Positions 49,525 to 57,803 of a DNA stretch of 64,000 nucleotides are shown one piece after another; the stretch's first letter is position 1; each line of letters starts with the position of its first letter. This DNA is from Phycisphaera sp. (lineage in GTDB: Bacteria; Planctomycetota; Phycisphaerae; Phycisphaerales; Zrk34). The notes under the pieces are model-generated. The model ran no database searches, was not told the origin of the DNA, and saw nothing but the letters and a program-made list of their open reading frames with translations. The DNA lies in NCBI GenBank assembly GCA_016125285.1, contig WGMA01000042.1, positions 1-64,000 on the forward strand, in the 5' to 3' direction. A program made the position numbers and the translations under genes.

Positions 49525-50259
49525 ATGCCCATCACGCGTCGTCGTTTCGTACAGGGTTCACTCGCCGCCGGCGCCGCGGCGTTTGCCGCGCCTTCGCTGT
49601 TCGCCGCGGACAAGCCGGCCTACGTGCCCGGCAACTACGAGCTGGTCTACGAGCAGGACTTCAAGTCCGACGCCGCGGCCAAGGACTTCGTGTTCACCGA
49701 TCCCAAGGCGTGGCGTCAGACCGAGGCCGAGGGCCATCGCTGCCTCGAGCTGTTCGGCAAGAGCAAGTACGCCCCGAAGGTGCGTTCGCCGCTGAACATC
49801 GCGCTCGTCAACGATCTCGAGGTCGGCGACTACGTCATCGAGGCCGACCTGCGGCAGACCGGCAAGGAGTACGGCCACCGCGACATGTGCCTGTTCTACA
49901 GCTTCGTCGACCCGTCGCACTTCTACTACACGCACATCGCCACGAAGACCGACCCGCACGCGCACAACATCTTCATCGTCAACGACCAGCCGCGCCTGCG
50001 CATCAGCGAGAAGAACACCGATGGGTTCGACTGGGCGCAGACGTGGCACCACGTGTCACTGCGTCGCACCGCCGCGGACGGCAAGATCGAGGTCTACGCC
50101 GACAACATGGACACGCCGATCATGGTCGCTCATGACAAGACGTTCGCCCGCGGTCATGTGGGGTTCGGGTCGTTCGATGACACCGGCCTGGTCAGCAACA
50201 TCCGCGTGTACAGCCCCGACGCGAAGAAGAGCGCGGCGGGATGCTTTACGGCGATGTGA
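49525..50259 (+). CDS. Tat-exported lectin-fold protein
   Basis: This 244-residue protein has twin-arginine signal TRRRFVQGSLAAGAAAFAAP, with cleavage likely near SLFAA. The mature domain is a beta-sandwich: YELVYEQDFKSDAAAKDFVF, GDYVIEADLRQTGKEYGHRDMCLFYSF, FYYTHIATKTDPHAHNIFIV, WHHVSLRRTAADGKIEVYAD, and VGFGSFDDTGLVSNIRVY. It is related in layout to the exported proteins at 41-42.6 kb. A carbohydrate-binding role is possible. The AGGAGG before ATG 49525 supports the start. Confidence 0.8.
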   Translation: MPITRRRFVQGSLAAGAAAFAAPSLFAADKPAYVPGNYELVYEQDFKSDAAAKDFVFTDPKAWRQTEAEGHRCLELFGKSKYAPKVRSPLNIALVNDLEVGDYVIEADLRQTGKEYGHRDMCLFYSFVDPSHFYYTHIATKTDPHAHNIFIVNDQPRLRISEKNTDGFDWAQTWHHVSLRRTAADGKIEVYADNMDTPIMVAHDKTFARGHVGFGSFDDTGLVSNIRVYSPDAKKSAAGCFTAM

Positions 50260-50289
50260 GTGGGAATTGCAATTTGCATTTTGCATTTT

Positions 50290-51036
50290 CTACTCAGACG
50301 CAGCTTCCACCATCAACGCCTTCATCGAGCGCACCGCTTCGCGCAATCCGATGAACACCGCGCGGCTGATGATCGCGTGGCCGATGTGCAGTTCGCGGAT
50401 GCCGGGCAGGGCGGCGATGGGGGTGACGTTGTTGTAGTTCAGCGCGTGGCCGGCGTTGAACTGCATGCCGGCGTCGATGATGCGTTGGCCGCCGTCGGCG
50501 ACCTTCTGCAGCTCGCGCGCCGCGGCGGGGTCGGTCGCGCCGCCGACCTTGTGGAACGCGTGGGCGTACGGGCCGGTGTGCACCTCGCAGACGGTGAAGC
50601 CCGCGTCGGCCGCGGCGTCGATCTGCTTCGGGTCGGCGTCGATGAACGCGCTGGCGACCATGCCCGCGTCGCGCAGACGCGACACGACGTCCTTGAGCCG
50701 CGCGAGCTGACCGGCGACGTCGAGGCCGCCTTCGGTCGTGACTTCCATGCGGCCCTCGGGCACGAGCATCGCGAGGTGCGGCTTGATGCGGCACGCGATG
50801 CCGACCATCTCGTCGGTCGCCGCCATCTCGAGGTTGAGCTTGACGTGACACATCTCCTTGATGCGTTCGACGTCGTGGTCCTGAATGTGCCGACGGTCCT
50901 CGCGCAGGTGCACGGTGATGCCGTCAGCCCCGCCGAGCTGCGCCTCGACGGCCGCCCACACGGGATCGGGTTCATACGTGCGCCGCGCCTGACGGACGGT
51001 CGCCACGTGATCGATATTGACACCGAGTTCGGTCAT
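50290..51036 (-). CDS. pdxJ: Pyridoxine 5'-phosphate synthase
   Basis: This 248-residue PdxJ forms pyridoxine phosphate from deoxyxylulose phosphate and aminoacetone phosphate. The family signature LGVNIDHVATVRQARRTYEPDP is at the start. GADGITVHLREDRRHIQDHD, VCEVHTGPYA and NAGHALNYNNV follow, with the general-base and phosphate-binding residues in place. It supplies the PLP used by, for example, the alanine racemase encoded upstream. Confidence 0.97.
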   Translation of the reverse strand: MTELGVNIDHVATVRQARRTYEPDPVWAAVEAQLGGADGITVHLREDRRHIQDHDVERIKEMCHVKLNLEMAATDEMVGIACRIKPHLAMLVPEGRMEVTTEGGLDVAGQLARLKDVVSRLRDAGMVASAFIDADPKQIDAAADAGFTVCEVHTGPYAHAFHKVGGATDPAAARELQKVADGGQRIIDAGMQFNAGHALNYNNVTPIAALPGIRELHIGHAIISRAVFIGLREAVRSMKALMVEAASE

Positions 51037-51059
51037 GTGAATCCACCCATTTCGACGCC

Positions 51060-51085
51060 GTTTAGCGACGCCCCGCAGGGGCGTG
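51060..51085 (+). repeat. REP palindrome, copy downstream of the RAYT gene
   Basis: GTTTAGCGACGCCCC plus its hairpin partner. It is identical to the copies at 36266 and 51880 and lies 20 bases beyond the RAYT stop. Confidence 0.9.
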
Positions 51086-51104
51086 CTTCCCTGACGCTAC
51101 GCAT

Positions 51105-51707
51105 TCATTCATCTCCCACATACGGTATCACGAACCCCCAACGCTGTCTCTTGAGGCCTGCCTTGGTCGGGTTGTCCTCGACGTACTTGATCGCTCGGTG
51201 AATCTCGTCGGGCTTGTCGAGAAACACCTTCCACTGACCCTGCGCCCACGGCGTCGGCATACGCCCATTGTCGTCAATGCAATCGCCCAGCGGATGCACG
51301 CCCTTGTTGACCAGGCAGGTCGTCGCCGCGCCCTTGAGCAGGTTGCTCATCTGCTCGACTTTGTAGTGGTGCCGACCCAGCACGAGATGCGCATGGTCAG
51401 GCATGACGGCGCACGCGTAGACCTTGTAGCTGGACCTGTTCGCGACGTTCGCGAATCCCTGGGCGACGCATCGCGCCTGAAGGCCGTTGAATTTGACGGG
51501 CGGGTATTTGAGTGATTCACGCAACATTTGTCGACGTTGTCGATCATGCGGCCGCGCCGCGACGGAACGTCGTGTCTCGACCTTCGTTGCCGCGCCGCCG
51601 CGGGTATACAATTCGTAGTTGCGCACGAAGTCTGACCACGACCCGCGTTCGTCGTTGGGCAACCAGAAACCATACGCCCCGATGATGAGGTGGTACCCCA
51701 GAATCAT
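51105..51707 (-). CDS. RAYT (REP-associated tyrosine transposase)
   Basis: This 200-residue protein of the Y1/IS200-like HUH family starts at ATG 51707, with GGGGGTG upstream. The HUH motif is MPDHAHLVLG (about residues 102-111). FWLPNDERGSW at the N-terminus and a catalytic-Tyr-like segment IHRAIKYVEDNPTKAGL are typical of RAYTs, which process REP hairpins rather than full insertion sequences. Palindromes of one family lie on both sides. It is intact by eye. The HUH nuclease presumably moves or copies the REPs. Confidence 0.9.
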   Translation of the reverse strand: MILGYHLIIGAYGFWLPNDERGSWSDFVRNYELYTRGGAATKVETRRSVAARPHDRQRRQMLRESLKYPPVKFNGLQARCVAQGFANVANRSSYKVYACAVMPDHAHLVLGRHHYKVEQMSNLLKGAATTCLVNKGVHPLGDCIDDNGRMPTPWAQGQWKVFLDKPDEIHRAIKYVEDNPTKAGLKRQRWGFVIPYVGDE

Positions 51708-51731
51708 GCGCACCCCCGTGCGGTTTTCAAG

Positions 51732-51905
51732 CACGGCCCTGCGGGCCGTCGCTAAACAATATAATACATTGGTCGCCGTTTAGAGACGCCCCGCAGGGGC
51801 GTGCTCGATGGGCGTTGGGTTGGTATGCGAGCACGGCCCTTCGGGCCGTCGCTAAACATCATGCTCGTGCGGCGCGCCTGTTTAGCGACGCCCCGCAGGG
51901 GCGTG
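51732..51905. repeat. Cluster of four REP palindromes upstream of the RAYT gene
   Basis: Copies are at 51732-51757 (inverted, stem changed to ACGGCCC), 51778-51803 (direct, GTTTAGAGACGCC), 51832-51857 (inverted, ACGGCCC stem, TTCG apex) and 51880-51905 (direct). Direct and inverted units alternate, so pairs can form larger hairpins. Stem changes are compensated on both arms, showing that the hairpin, not the sequence, is conserved. Confidence 0.9.
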
Positions 51906-51925
51906 CGTCCGGCGCGCTTTGCGTG

Positions 51926-53626
51926 TCACTTGTTCGGATCGTACCGCGGGAACAGGGCGTCGCCTTTTTCGATGGGCGTGCCGGGCTTGAGCTGGCCCCA
52001 TTGCGTCCACTCGTCGAGCCTGCCACGCCCGCCGTTCGCCGCCATCTGCGCGGCGTAGTCGCAGCCGATGCGCTTCCAGAACTTCTCACACGCGTCGGGG
52101 ATGAACGGCCAGAGCAGCACGGACGCGATCCGCAGCGCCTCGGCGCAATTCGCAAGGACCGTCGCGACCTGTCTCTCGTTCTGCTCCCAATCCTTTGCGA
52201 GCGAGAAGGGCTTCTTCAATTCAATGTATGTGTCGACCCCACGAACGATTCGCAATGCGCGTTCTGCAGCAACGGTCAGATTAGTCTCGTTGATTGCAGT
52301 GCGGTAATGGCGACTGCTGCCGATGGCCACTGCGAGTAGGTTGCCAGAGTGAGATGGTCTGATTCCCAAGCCTTCATTTCCATCAAGGTGAATCGGAAAG
52401 GAATCGGTCGTGTCGCCGTCATCATTTGTTTCGGCACCTGAATTCTGGTTGTCGTCGAATTCAGCGTGGACAGGTGGCATTACCCCATCAAAGTACTTTC
52501 CAATCATATTCGCGACGCGTGAACAGCTATTGCCGAATGTATTGGCGAGGTCTTCGTTGTATGTCTTGATGAACAGGTCGGGCGAGAATGTGCTGTCGCT
52601 GACGCTGAGCGGGCCGCGGGTGGCGAGGAAGTAGCGCAGGGCGTCGAGGCCGAACTCGGCGACGTAGTTGTCGATCGCGGCGGGATCGAGGAAGTTGCCG
52701 AGCGACTTGGACATCTTCGCGCCGGACTCGCTGACCCAGTAGCTGTGGCTGTAGACCTGCGCGGGCAGATTGACCCAGTCGTACCCGTCGCACTTGCGGA
52801 GGGCCATGAGCATCGCGGGCCAGACGGAGGCGTGGAACCAGAGGATGTCCTTGGCGATGAAGTGCGTCGCGCCGCTCTGCCAGTAGCCGCGGCGGTCTGG
52901 GGTGTCGACGTAGGAGAGGTAGTTGAACAGGGCGTCGATCCAGACGTAGATGGTCTGCTCGGGGTCGCCGGGCACGGGGATGCCCCAGCCGCCGACGCCG
53001 GTGCGGCTGATCGGCACGTCCTGCGCTTCCTTGATGCGGTTGACGATCTCGTTGCGTCGCGCGTCGGGCTGGACGAACGTCGGGTGCTTCTCGAAGTGAT
53101 CGAGCAGCGCGGGCACGTACGACGACAGCTTGAAGAAGTAGTTCTTTTCCTTCTTGCGGACGAGCGGCTTGCGGTTGACCTCGGACTTGTAGTCGTTGTC
53201 TTTCGCCTTGTTTTCCGGGACGTACTCTTCCTGCCCGGCGTCGTACCAGCCCTCGTATTCGCCCTCGTAGACGTCGCCGGACTTCAGCAGGGCGGCGACG
53301 TATTCGGTGACCTTCCGCTTGTGATGATCGGACGACGTGCGGACGAAGTCGTCATTGGTCATCTCAAGCTTCTCGAACGTCTGGCGGAAGGCGGTGGCGT
53401 TCTGCTCGGCCCAGGCTTCGGTGGTCAGGCCTTTCTCGGCGGCCTTGTCGACGACCTTGGTCGAGTGCTCGTCGACGCCGGTGAGGAAGAACACGTCGTC
53501 GCCGCGCAGGCGGTGGTAGCGCGCGACGACGTCGGCCACCATCGTCGTGTAGACGTGCCCGAGGTGGGGCTTGTCGTTGACGTAGTAGATCGGCGTGGTG
53601 ACGTAAAACTTGTTCGGCTCAGGCAT
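51926..53626 (-). CDS. metG: Methionyl-tRNA synthetase
   Basis: This 566-residue class I synthetase has the HIGH signature as PHLGHVYT (about residues 20-27) and KMSKS in SGAKMSKSLGNFLDP (about 308). Anticodon-binding helices end the protein. No C-terminal tRNA-binding EMAP domain is present, which is common. Within the anticodon domain an unusual segment (DDNQNSGAETNDDGDTTD...) and the following helices are encoded by clearly less GC-rich DNA with different codon choice (about 52,170-52,560), a mosaic patch. The frame is intact. Confidence 0.95.
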   Translation of the reverse strand: MPEPNKFYVTTPIYYVNDKPHLGHVYTTMVADVVARYHRLRGDDVFFLTGVDEHSTKVVDKAAEKGLTTEAWAEQNATAFRQTFEKLEMTNDDFVRTSSDHHKRKVTEYVAALLKSGDVYEGEYEGWYDAGQEEYVPENKAKDNDYKSEVNRKPLVRKKEKNYFFKLSSYVPALLDHFEKHPTFVQPDARRNEIVNRIKEAQDVPISRTGVGGWGIPVPGDPEQTIYVWIDALFNYLSYVDTPDRRGYWQSGATHFIAKDILWFHASVWPAMLMALRKCDGYDWVNLPAQVYSHSYWVSESGAKMSKSLGNFLDPAAIDNYVAEFGLDALRYFLATRGPLSVSDSTFSPDLFIKTYNEDLANTFGNSCSRVANMIGKYFDGVMPPVHAEFDDNQNSGAETNDDGDTTDSFPIHLDGNEGLGIRPSHSGNLLAVAIGSSRHYRTAINETNLTVAAERALRIVRGVDTYIELKKPFSLAKDWEQNERQVATVLANCAEALRIASVLLWPFIPDACEKFWKRIGCDYAAQMAANGGRGRLDEWTQWGQLKPGTPIEKGDALFPRYDPNK

Positions 53627-53693
53627 AGTCGGCCCATTCTACTGACCTGCCGCATGCCTGCCAGTGCGTCGCACGGCGGGCTATGATGAAGAG

Positions 53694-53906
53694 ATGGAGA
53701 CGACCGAAAAGCTCGACGCCCCAACGGGCGAGACCGGCGCGACGGACGCGACGCCGCGGAAGCGGCGCGGCGTGTGGGCGGCGGTGAAGGGGTTTTTCTC
53801 GGCGTGGCTGGGGATCTACGGCGGGTGCGCGTGCAACATGGACCACTGTGAAACGCGCGACGCACGATCGGATTCCTCTCCCCCAGGTGGGGGAGAGGCT
53901 AGGTGA
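53694..53906 (+). CDS. Possible small protein, ends in an intergenic repeat
   Basis: This 70-codon frame (METTEKLDAPTG...) has a hydrophobic centre, VWAAVKGFFSAWLGIYGGCAC, that could insert in a membrane. The ribosome site is weak (GAAGAG). The last 15 codons read through a common hairpin repeat, so the true end or reality of the gene is uncertain. Confidence 0.4.
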   Translation: METTEKLDAPTGETGATDATPRKRRGVWAAVKGFFSAWLGIYGGCACNMDHCETRDARSDSSPPGGGEAR

Positions 53907-54002
53907 GGGGGTCGATTCTTCGGACGCGGCGCATCGCGTGAGGTCACCGCAATGTATCCGTGCGGTTCACCCGCACCCCGGCCCTCTCCCTCAAGGGAGA
54001 GG
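53874..54002. repeat. Two CCTCTCCC-type hairpins
   Basis: CCTCTCCCCCAGGTGGGGGAG-type (53876-53899) and CCCTCTCCCTCAAGGGAGAG-type (53982-54004) perfect hairpins flank about 80 bases. This is a repeat family common between genes of high-GC bacteria. It may act as a transcription end for the gene at 54,012-55,037. Confidence 0.8.
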
Positions 54003-54011
54003 GCGTTTCGA

Positions 54012-55037
54012 TCACGGCAGTTTCTTGATCAGTTTCTCCAGGTTCATCAGCGCGGCGTGCAGGTGCACGGGGTCGGGGCGGTCGGTGTGCTGCGCGGGGG
54101 CGGCGGCGGCGAGCAGGGCGCGGCGGATGTCGGCCAGGAGCGGCCAGTCTGCGCCGGTGTGCAGGCCGTGCTTCTTGCGTTCGGTGTTGATCATGCGGAC
54201 GACGTCGCGTCCGGCGAGGCGCGAGGGCGTGGACCAGAACAGGTGCTCGAAGTAGACGGCGTCCTCGACCCAGTGGCCGCGGCGCATGGTCGCGAGGTCA
54301 AACAGCACGGCGGGGCCTTCGGGCGCGGGCGTCATGGTCATGGCGTTGGCGAGGTGGAGGTCACCGTGGCACCAGTCGTCGACGGGTCGCTTCGTCCATT
54401 TCTTGAGCCACTTGGGCAGGTGCTTCTGCGCGGTCTTGAGGGCGGCGTTCCACCGCTGCGACTCGTGCAGTTCGTTCTCGCGGACGGCCTTGCGGGAGAG
54501 CTTGATGACGTCGGCCCAGTTGTGCGCCTTGGGCGGGCGGTCTTCGTCGATGAGCGCGGCGGCGGCGTAGAAGCGTCCGGCGGCTTCGACGAGCAGGTCG
54601 AACTCCGTGCCGTCCCACGTGTGATCGAGCGGGCCGTGCGGCATGCGCTGCATCACGACCCACGGCAGGTCGTACTGGCCGCACTCGCGTCCGCAGGCGT
54701 AGATGTCGGGCACGACCTGGCCGAAGTCGTGGCGGTCGCGCTGGAGGCGTTCGAGCCAGGCGAGTTCCTGCGGGGGCACGGGGAGCTTGACGACGGCGGG
54801 GCGGTCGACGCCGTCGGCGCGGAACGTGGCGTAGCCGGTGAGCGCGCCGCTGCGTTGCCAGTCGGTGCGGAACCAGTGCAGGTCGTGGAGGTGATCGCCG
54901 GTGGCGTGCTGGAGCGCGATCTCGAGGCCGGCGCCGAAGAGCGATTGGGCGTCGTAGTGATCGTGAGCGGTGTGCGGCGCGTCCGGCAGAGCGGACGATT
55001 GCGGCGTAGGTGACTTCGGGGCGCGCCCCTTGGTCAT
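54012..55037 (-). CDS. Phosphotransferase of the APH/kinase-like fold
   Basis: This 341-residue protein has the active-site loop WCHGDLHLANAM (Brenner-type HGDxHxxN, about residue 230), followed by VLFDLATMRRGHWVEDAVYFEH with the metal-binding aspartate in place. The N-terminal lobe has VVKLPVP, the ATP-binding lysine strand. Members phosphorylate small molecules or sugars. It is not linked to resistance genes here, so a housekeeping substrate is likelier than an antibiotic. Confidence 0.85.
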   Translation of the reverse strand: MTKGRAPKSPTPQSSALPDAPHTAHDHYDAQSLFGAGLEIALQHATGDHLHDLHWFRTDWQRSGALTGYATFRADGVDRPAVVKLPVPPQELAWLERLQRDRHDFGQVVPDIYACGRECGQYDLPWVVMQRMPHGPLDHTWDGTEFDLLVEAAGRFYAAAALIDEDRPPKAHNWADVIKLSRKAVRENELHESQRWNAALKTAQKHLPKWLKKWTKRPVDDWCHGDLHLANAMTMTPAPEGPAVLFDLATMRRGHWVEDAVYFEHLFWSTPSRLAGRDVVRMINTERKKHGLHTGADWPLLADIRRALLAAAAPAQHTDRPDPVHLHAALMNLEKLIKKLP

Positions 55038-55074
55038 CTACTCCCTCCGAAGATGTTGCGGTCCGCGTGTGAGA

Positions 55075-56175
55075 TCATTGGGCGGAGCTGGGTTGCGCGT
55101 AACGCGTCATCACGACGTCCATGATGCCGCGCAGCATCAGTTCAACGGAGGTGTAGTTGCCGTTGCGGAGCAGTTCGACGAGGTACTTGTTCTGCTCGAG
55201 GCGGAACTTGTTGCCGCGGATGCGGTTCTCGATATCGATGAAGACTTCCTGAAGGCCCTTGGCCTCGCCCTGTTCGAGGCTGTCGACCATGGCCCAGCCG
55301 AAGCCGGGGGCGATCTTGGTGCGGTCGGAGTGCTGGCCGGCCTTGAGCGTGCGGACCTTCTCGTTCATCTCCTTCCACGCCAGCGCGGAGAACTCGTTCA
55401 TGGGGCCTTCGAGCTTGAAGGTGTCCATGAGGCCGCCCTTGTCGGCGCGGAAGCGGCTGTACTCCTTGGCGACGTCGGCGAAGGGCTTGCCGGCGTTGAG
55501 CGCGGCGTCGACCTCGTCGGCGACGTTGGGGTCGGTGACGATGATCACGCGGACGGTCACCGACGGCGTGGGGTTGAATTCCTTCTCGTGATTGCGGTAG
55601 TACCGCTCGACCTCGCGGCGGTTGACGTGGATCTTCGGCTGGATCTCGTCACGCATGAACTTGTCGACGATGACCTTCTGCCGCCAGCGTTCGAGCTCGA
55701 CCTCGAGCGTGTGGCCTTCCTCTTTCTGGATGTTGCGCTCGGCCTCGGCCAGCACGCCGCCGCCGTACTTCGCCAGCAGTTCCTCGCGGCGCTTCTGCTT
55801 GAGCGACGCCAGGCCCAGCTGCTCCTGCTCGGTGAGGTTGCGTTCGGCCTCGGCGAGCAGCATCTCGTTCTGCACGTGCGAGCGGAGCTCGGCGTCGACC
55901 AGCTTGAACGCCTCCTGCTGAAAGCCGAGGCGCGGCAGTGACGTGCCGAGGCGGCGCAGCTGTTCCTCGCCGATGCGTTCGATGACCTCGTTGGCGTAGA
56001 TCGGCTTGCCGTTGACCTGCCCGACCATGGCGTCGACGATGAGGCCGGTTGGCTCGCTCTGCGACGGGGGCTTGGGCGCGTCGGCGGCGCACGCGAGGTG
56101 CGCGGCCGTCAGCGCGACGACGGCGGTGGCGGCGACGTTCAGGCAACGGCTGAGGCGGGTACGAAACTCGGGCAC
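55075..56175 (-). CDS. Exported SurA/PpiC-type peptidyl-prolyl isomerase
   Basis: The start is best placed at GTG 56175, with GGGAG eight bases upstream and a signal peptide right after (CLNVAATAVVALTAAHLACA). That gives 366 residues. Residues 50-190 resemble the SurA chaperone domain (AMVGQVNGKPIYANEVIERIGEEQLRRLG). About 190-330 form a parvulin-like domain (VRVIIVTDPNVADEVDAALNAGKPFADVAKEYS, DKGGLMDTF). It would help fold exported or outer-membrane proteins, consistent with the many exported proteins in this window. Confidence 0.85.
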   Translation of the reverse strand: MPEFRTRLSRCLNVAATAVVALTAAHLACAADAPKPPSQSEPTGLIVDAMVGQVNGKPIYANEVIERIGEEQLRRLGTSLPRLGFQQEAFKLVDAELRSHVQNEMLLAEAERNLTEQEQLGLASLKQKRREELLAKYGGGVLAEAERNIQKEEGHTLEVELERWRQKVIVDKFMRDEIQPKIHVNRREVERYYRNHEKEFNPTPSVTVRVIIVTDPNVADEVDAALNAGKPFADVAKEYSRFRADKGGLMDTFKLEGPMNEFSALAWKEMNEKVRTLKAGQHSDRTKIAPGFGWAMVDSLEQGEAKGLQEVFIDIENRIRGNKFRLEQNKYLVELLRNGNYTSVELMLRGIMDVVMTRYAQPSSAQ

Positions 56176-56330
56176 TGCGGCTTCTCCCATAGGGAAGGTT
56201 GTTTGAGCCAACTATACCGCACGGACACGCCGAAACAAGCGGTTTGTCGTGTCGATTTGGGGTCGTCGTCGACGCGTCGTATACTGTGGCCCGCTCAAAC
56301 CAGAAACATCATCACCCGATCGGAGCCGAA

Positions 56331-56804
56331 ATGTCAGACGAGTCCAACGACGAACTGCCGAAGATCCACGTGGACAGCGACTGGAAGGCTCAGGCGCAGG
56401 CCGAGAAGGAACGTCTGGCGCAGGAGGCCGCGGAGGCCGAGGGCGAGGGCGACTACCAGCTGCCCGACGCGGACTTCAAGACGCTCGTCTCGACGCTCGT
56501 CAGCCAGGCCCTGCTCGCGATGGGCGCGATCCCGGACCCGATGACCGGCCAGCGGATCATCAGCCTCGAGCTGGCCAGCCACCACATCAACATGCTCGAC
56601 GTGCTGGAGCAGAAGACCCAGGGCAACCTCGACGAGGACGAGTCCAGCCTGCTCAAGCAGGCGCTGCACGAGCTGCGGACGAACTTCGTGGAGCTGTCGA
56701 AGCACGTCGCGGCGCACCAGGCGCAGCAGGCGGCGGGCGGTGGTCAGCGGGGCCCGCTCGGCGGTCAGCCCGGTGGCGGCGCCGGCCCCATCATCGCGCC
56801 GTGA
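56331..56804 (+). CDS. DUF1844 protein
   Basis: This 157-residue protein has CGGAG before ATG 56331. The DUF1844 core is LPDADFKTLVSTLVSQALLAMGAIPDP, then LELASHHINMLDVLEQKTQGNLDEDESSLLKQALHELRTNFV. The N-terminus is acidic; the C-terminus is Gly/Gln-rich. Function is unknown. Its stop overlaps the MerR start by four bases, a translationally coupled pair frequent in planctomycetes. Confidence 0.88.
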   Translation: MSDESNDELPKIHVDSDWKAQAQAEKERLAQEAAEAEGEGDYQLPDADFKTLVSTLVSQALLAMGAIPDPMTGQRIISLELASHHINMLDVLEQKTQGNLDEDESSLLKQALHELRTNFVELSKHVAAHQAQQAAGGGQRGPLGGQPGGGAGPIIAP

Positions 56805-57094
56805 CCCGAACCCCGCGTCGTATCCGCGTGACACCATTGGCTCGATCTGAAGAAACGCCCGACGGCCTCGTGCGACTCGGCGAAGCGGCTCGCCGCGGCG
56901 GTATCACCACGCAGCAGCTCGAGTATTACGTGATGGTCGGGCTCGTCGAGCCGACGAAGCTGTCGCTGGGCCGCCAGCGGCTGTTCGACCGGCGTGCGAT
57001 CAAACGCATCCAGATGATCCGGCTGCTGAACGAGTCGGGCTACGCGCTGCGCGACATCCGTGAGATTTTTGTCGAGGGTCCGTCGCGGAAGTAG
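56801..57094 (+). CDS. Short MerR-type regulator
   Basis: This 97-residue protein starts at GTG 56801, overlapping the DUF1844 stop. The winged helix is GLVRLGEAARRGGITTQQLEYYVMVGLVEPTKLSLGRQRLFDRRAIKRIQMIRLLNESGYALRDIREIF, a complete MerR DNA-binding domain. No effector domain or Cys-rich loop follows, so it is a minimal form. Confidence 0.88.
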   Translation: MTRTPRRIRVTPLARSEETPDGLVRLGEAARRGGITTQQLEYYVMVGLVEPTKLSLGRQRLFDRRAIKRIQMIRLLNESGYALRDIREIFVEGPSRK

Positions 57095-57099
57095 GCGGG

Positions 57100-57714
57100 C
57101 TACTGCTTGTCGTTCTGCGACTGGGCCGCGGCGATCAGCGCTTCCATGCGGCCGAGCGTGCGTTCCATCTGGGCGCGGAAGGCGTTGTACGGGAACAGCA
57201 CGACCAGCGCGATCACGAGGCCGACCACCGTGGTGAGCAGCGCCTCGGCGATGCCCGAGCCGACCTGCGCGGGGTCGGTGACGGTCTGATCGCCGAGCAC
57301 CTTGAAGGCGGAGATGATGCCGGTGACGGTGCCGAGGATGCCGAGCATGGGGGCGGCGGTGATGATGGTGCCGAGCGTGGTCATGAAGCGGGCGAGTCGC
57401 GGGCGCTGCGACTCGACGGCGTCGACGGCCGCGGCGTCGGTCGGGTCCTCGCTGAGCAGCCGACGCACGAGCTGGCCGTACACGCTGTCGTCGCCCTCGA
57501 TCATCTTCAGCACGTGACCGGCCTGCCCGGAGCGCATGGACTGGCCGATGACGCGGTACCGCTCGACGCGGCCGGGCGAGTTCGTCCGCAGCCAGAACCA
57601 GCACCGCTCGAAGATCAACGTCACGGCGACGACGCTCAGCACGCCGAGGGGCCACATGACCCACCCGCCGCGCTGCAGCACCTCGCTCACTAATTCCAAC
57701 GCATCATTCAACAT
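57100..57714 (-). CDS. MotA/TolQ/ExbB proton-channel protein
   Basis: This 204-residue protein starts at ATG 57714. Three transmembrane helices are visible (MWPLGVLSVVAVTLIF; FMTTLGTIITAAPMLGILGTVTGIISAF; LTTVVGLVIALVVLFPYNAF). APMLGILGTVTGII is the family signature. It would use proton flow to drive outer-membrane transport or cell-envelope work. An ExbD/TolR partner is not seen next to it. It ends six bases from the MerR gene, converging. Confidence 0.9.
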   Translation of the reverse strand: MLNDALELVSEVLQRGGWVMWPLGVLSVVAVTLIFERCWFWLRTNSPGRVERYRVIGQSMRSGQAGHVLKMIEGDDSVYGQLVRRLLSEDPTDAAAVDAVESQRPRLARFMTTLGTIITAAPMLGILGTVTGIISAFKVLGDQTVTDPAQVGSGIAEALLTTVVGLVIALVVLFPYNAFRAQMERTLGRMEALIAAAQSQNDKQ

Positions 57715-57803
57715 GCGGGCATGATAGACCACCGGCCCCGTCGCGACCACGCGCCCCCGGCCGTAACGCCCGCCGAGCCATGCGCATCGTAGAATACGCA
57801 CCC

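Noticed and set aside
51732-51905. Possible CRISPR array from repeated 26-base units
   Set aside because: Units alternate in orientation, spacing is irregular, and the adjacent gene is a RAYT; no cas gene is present.
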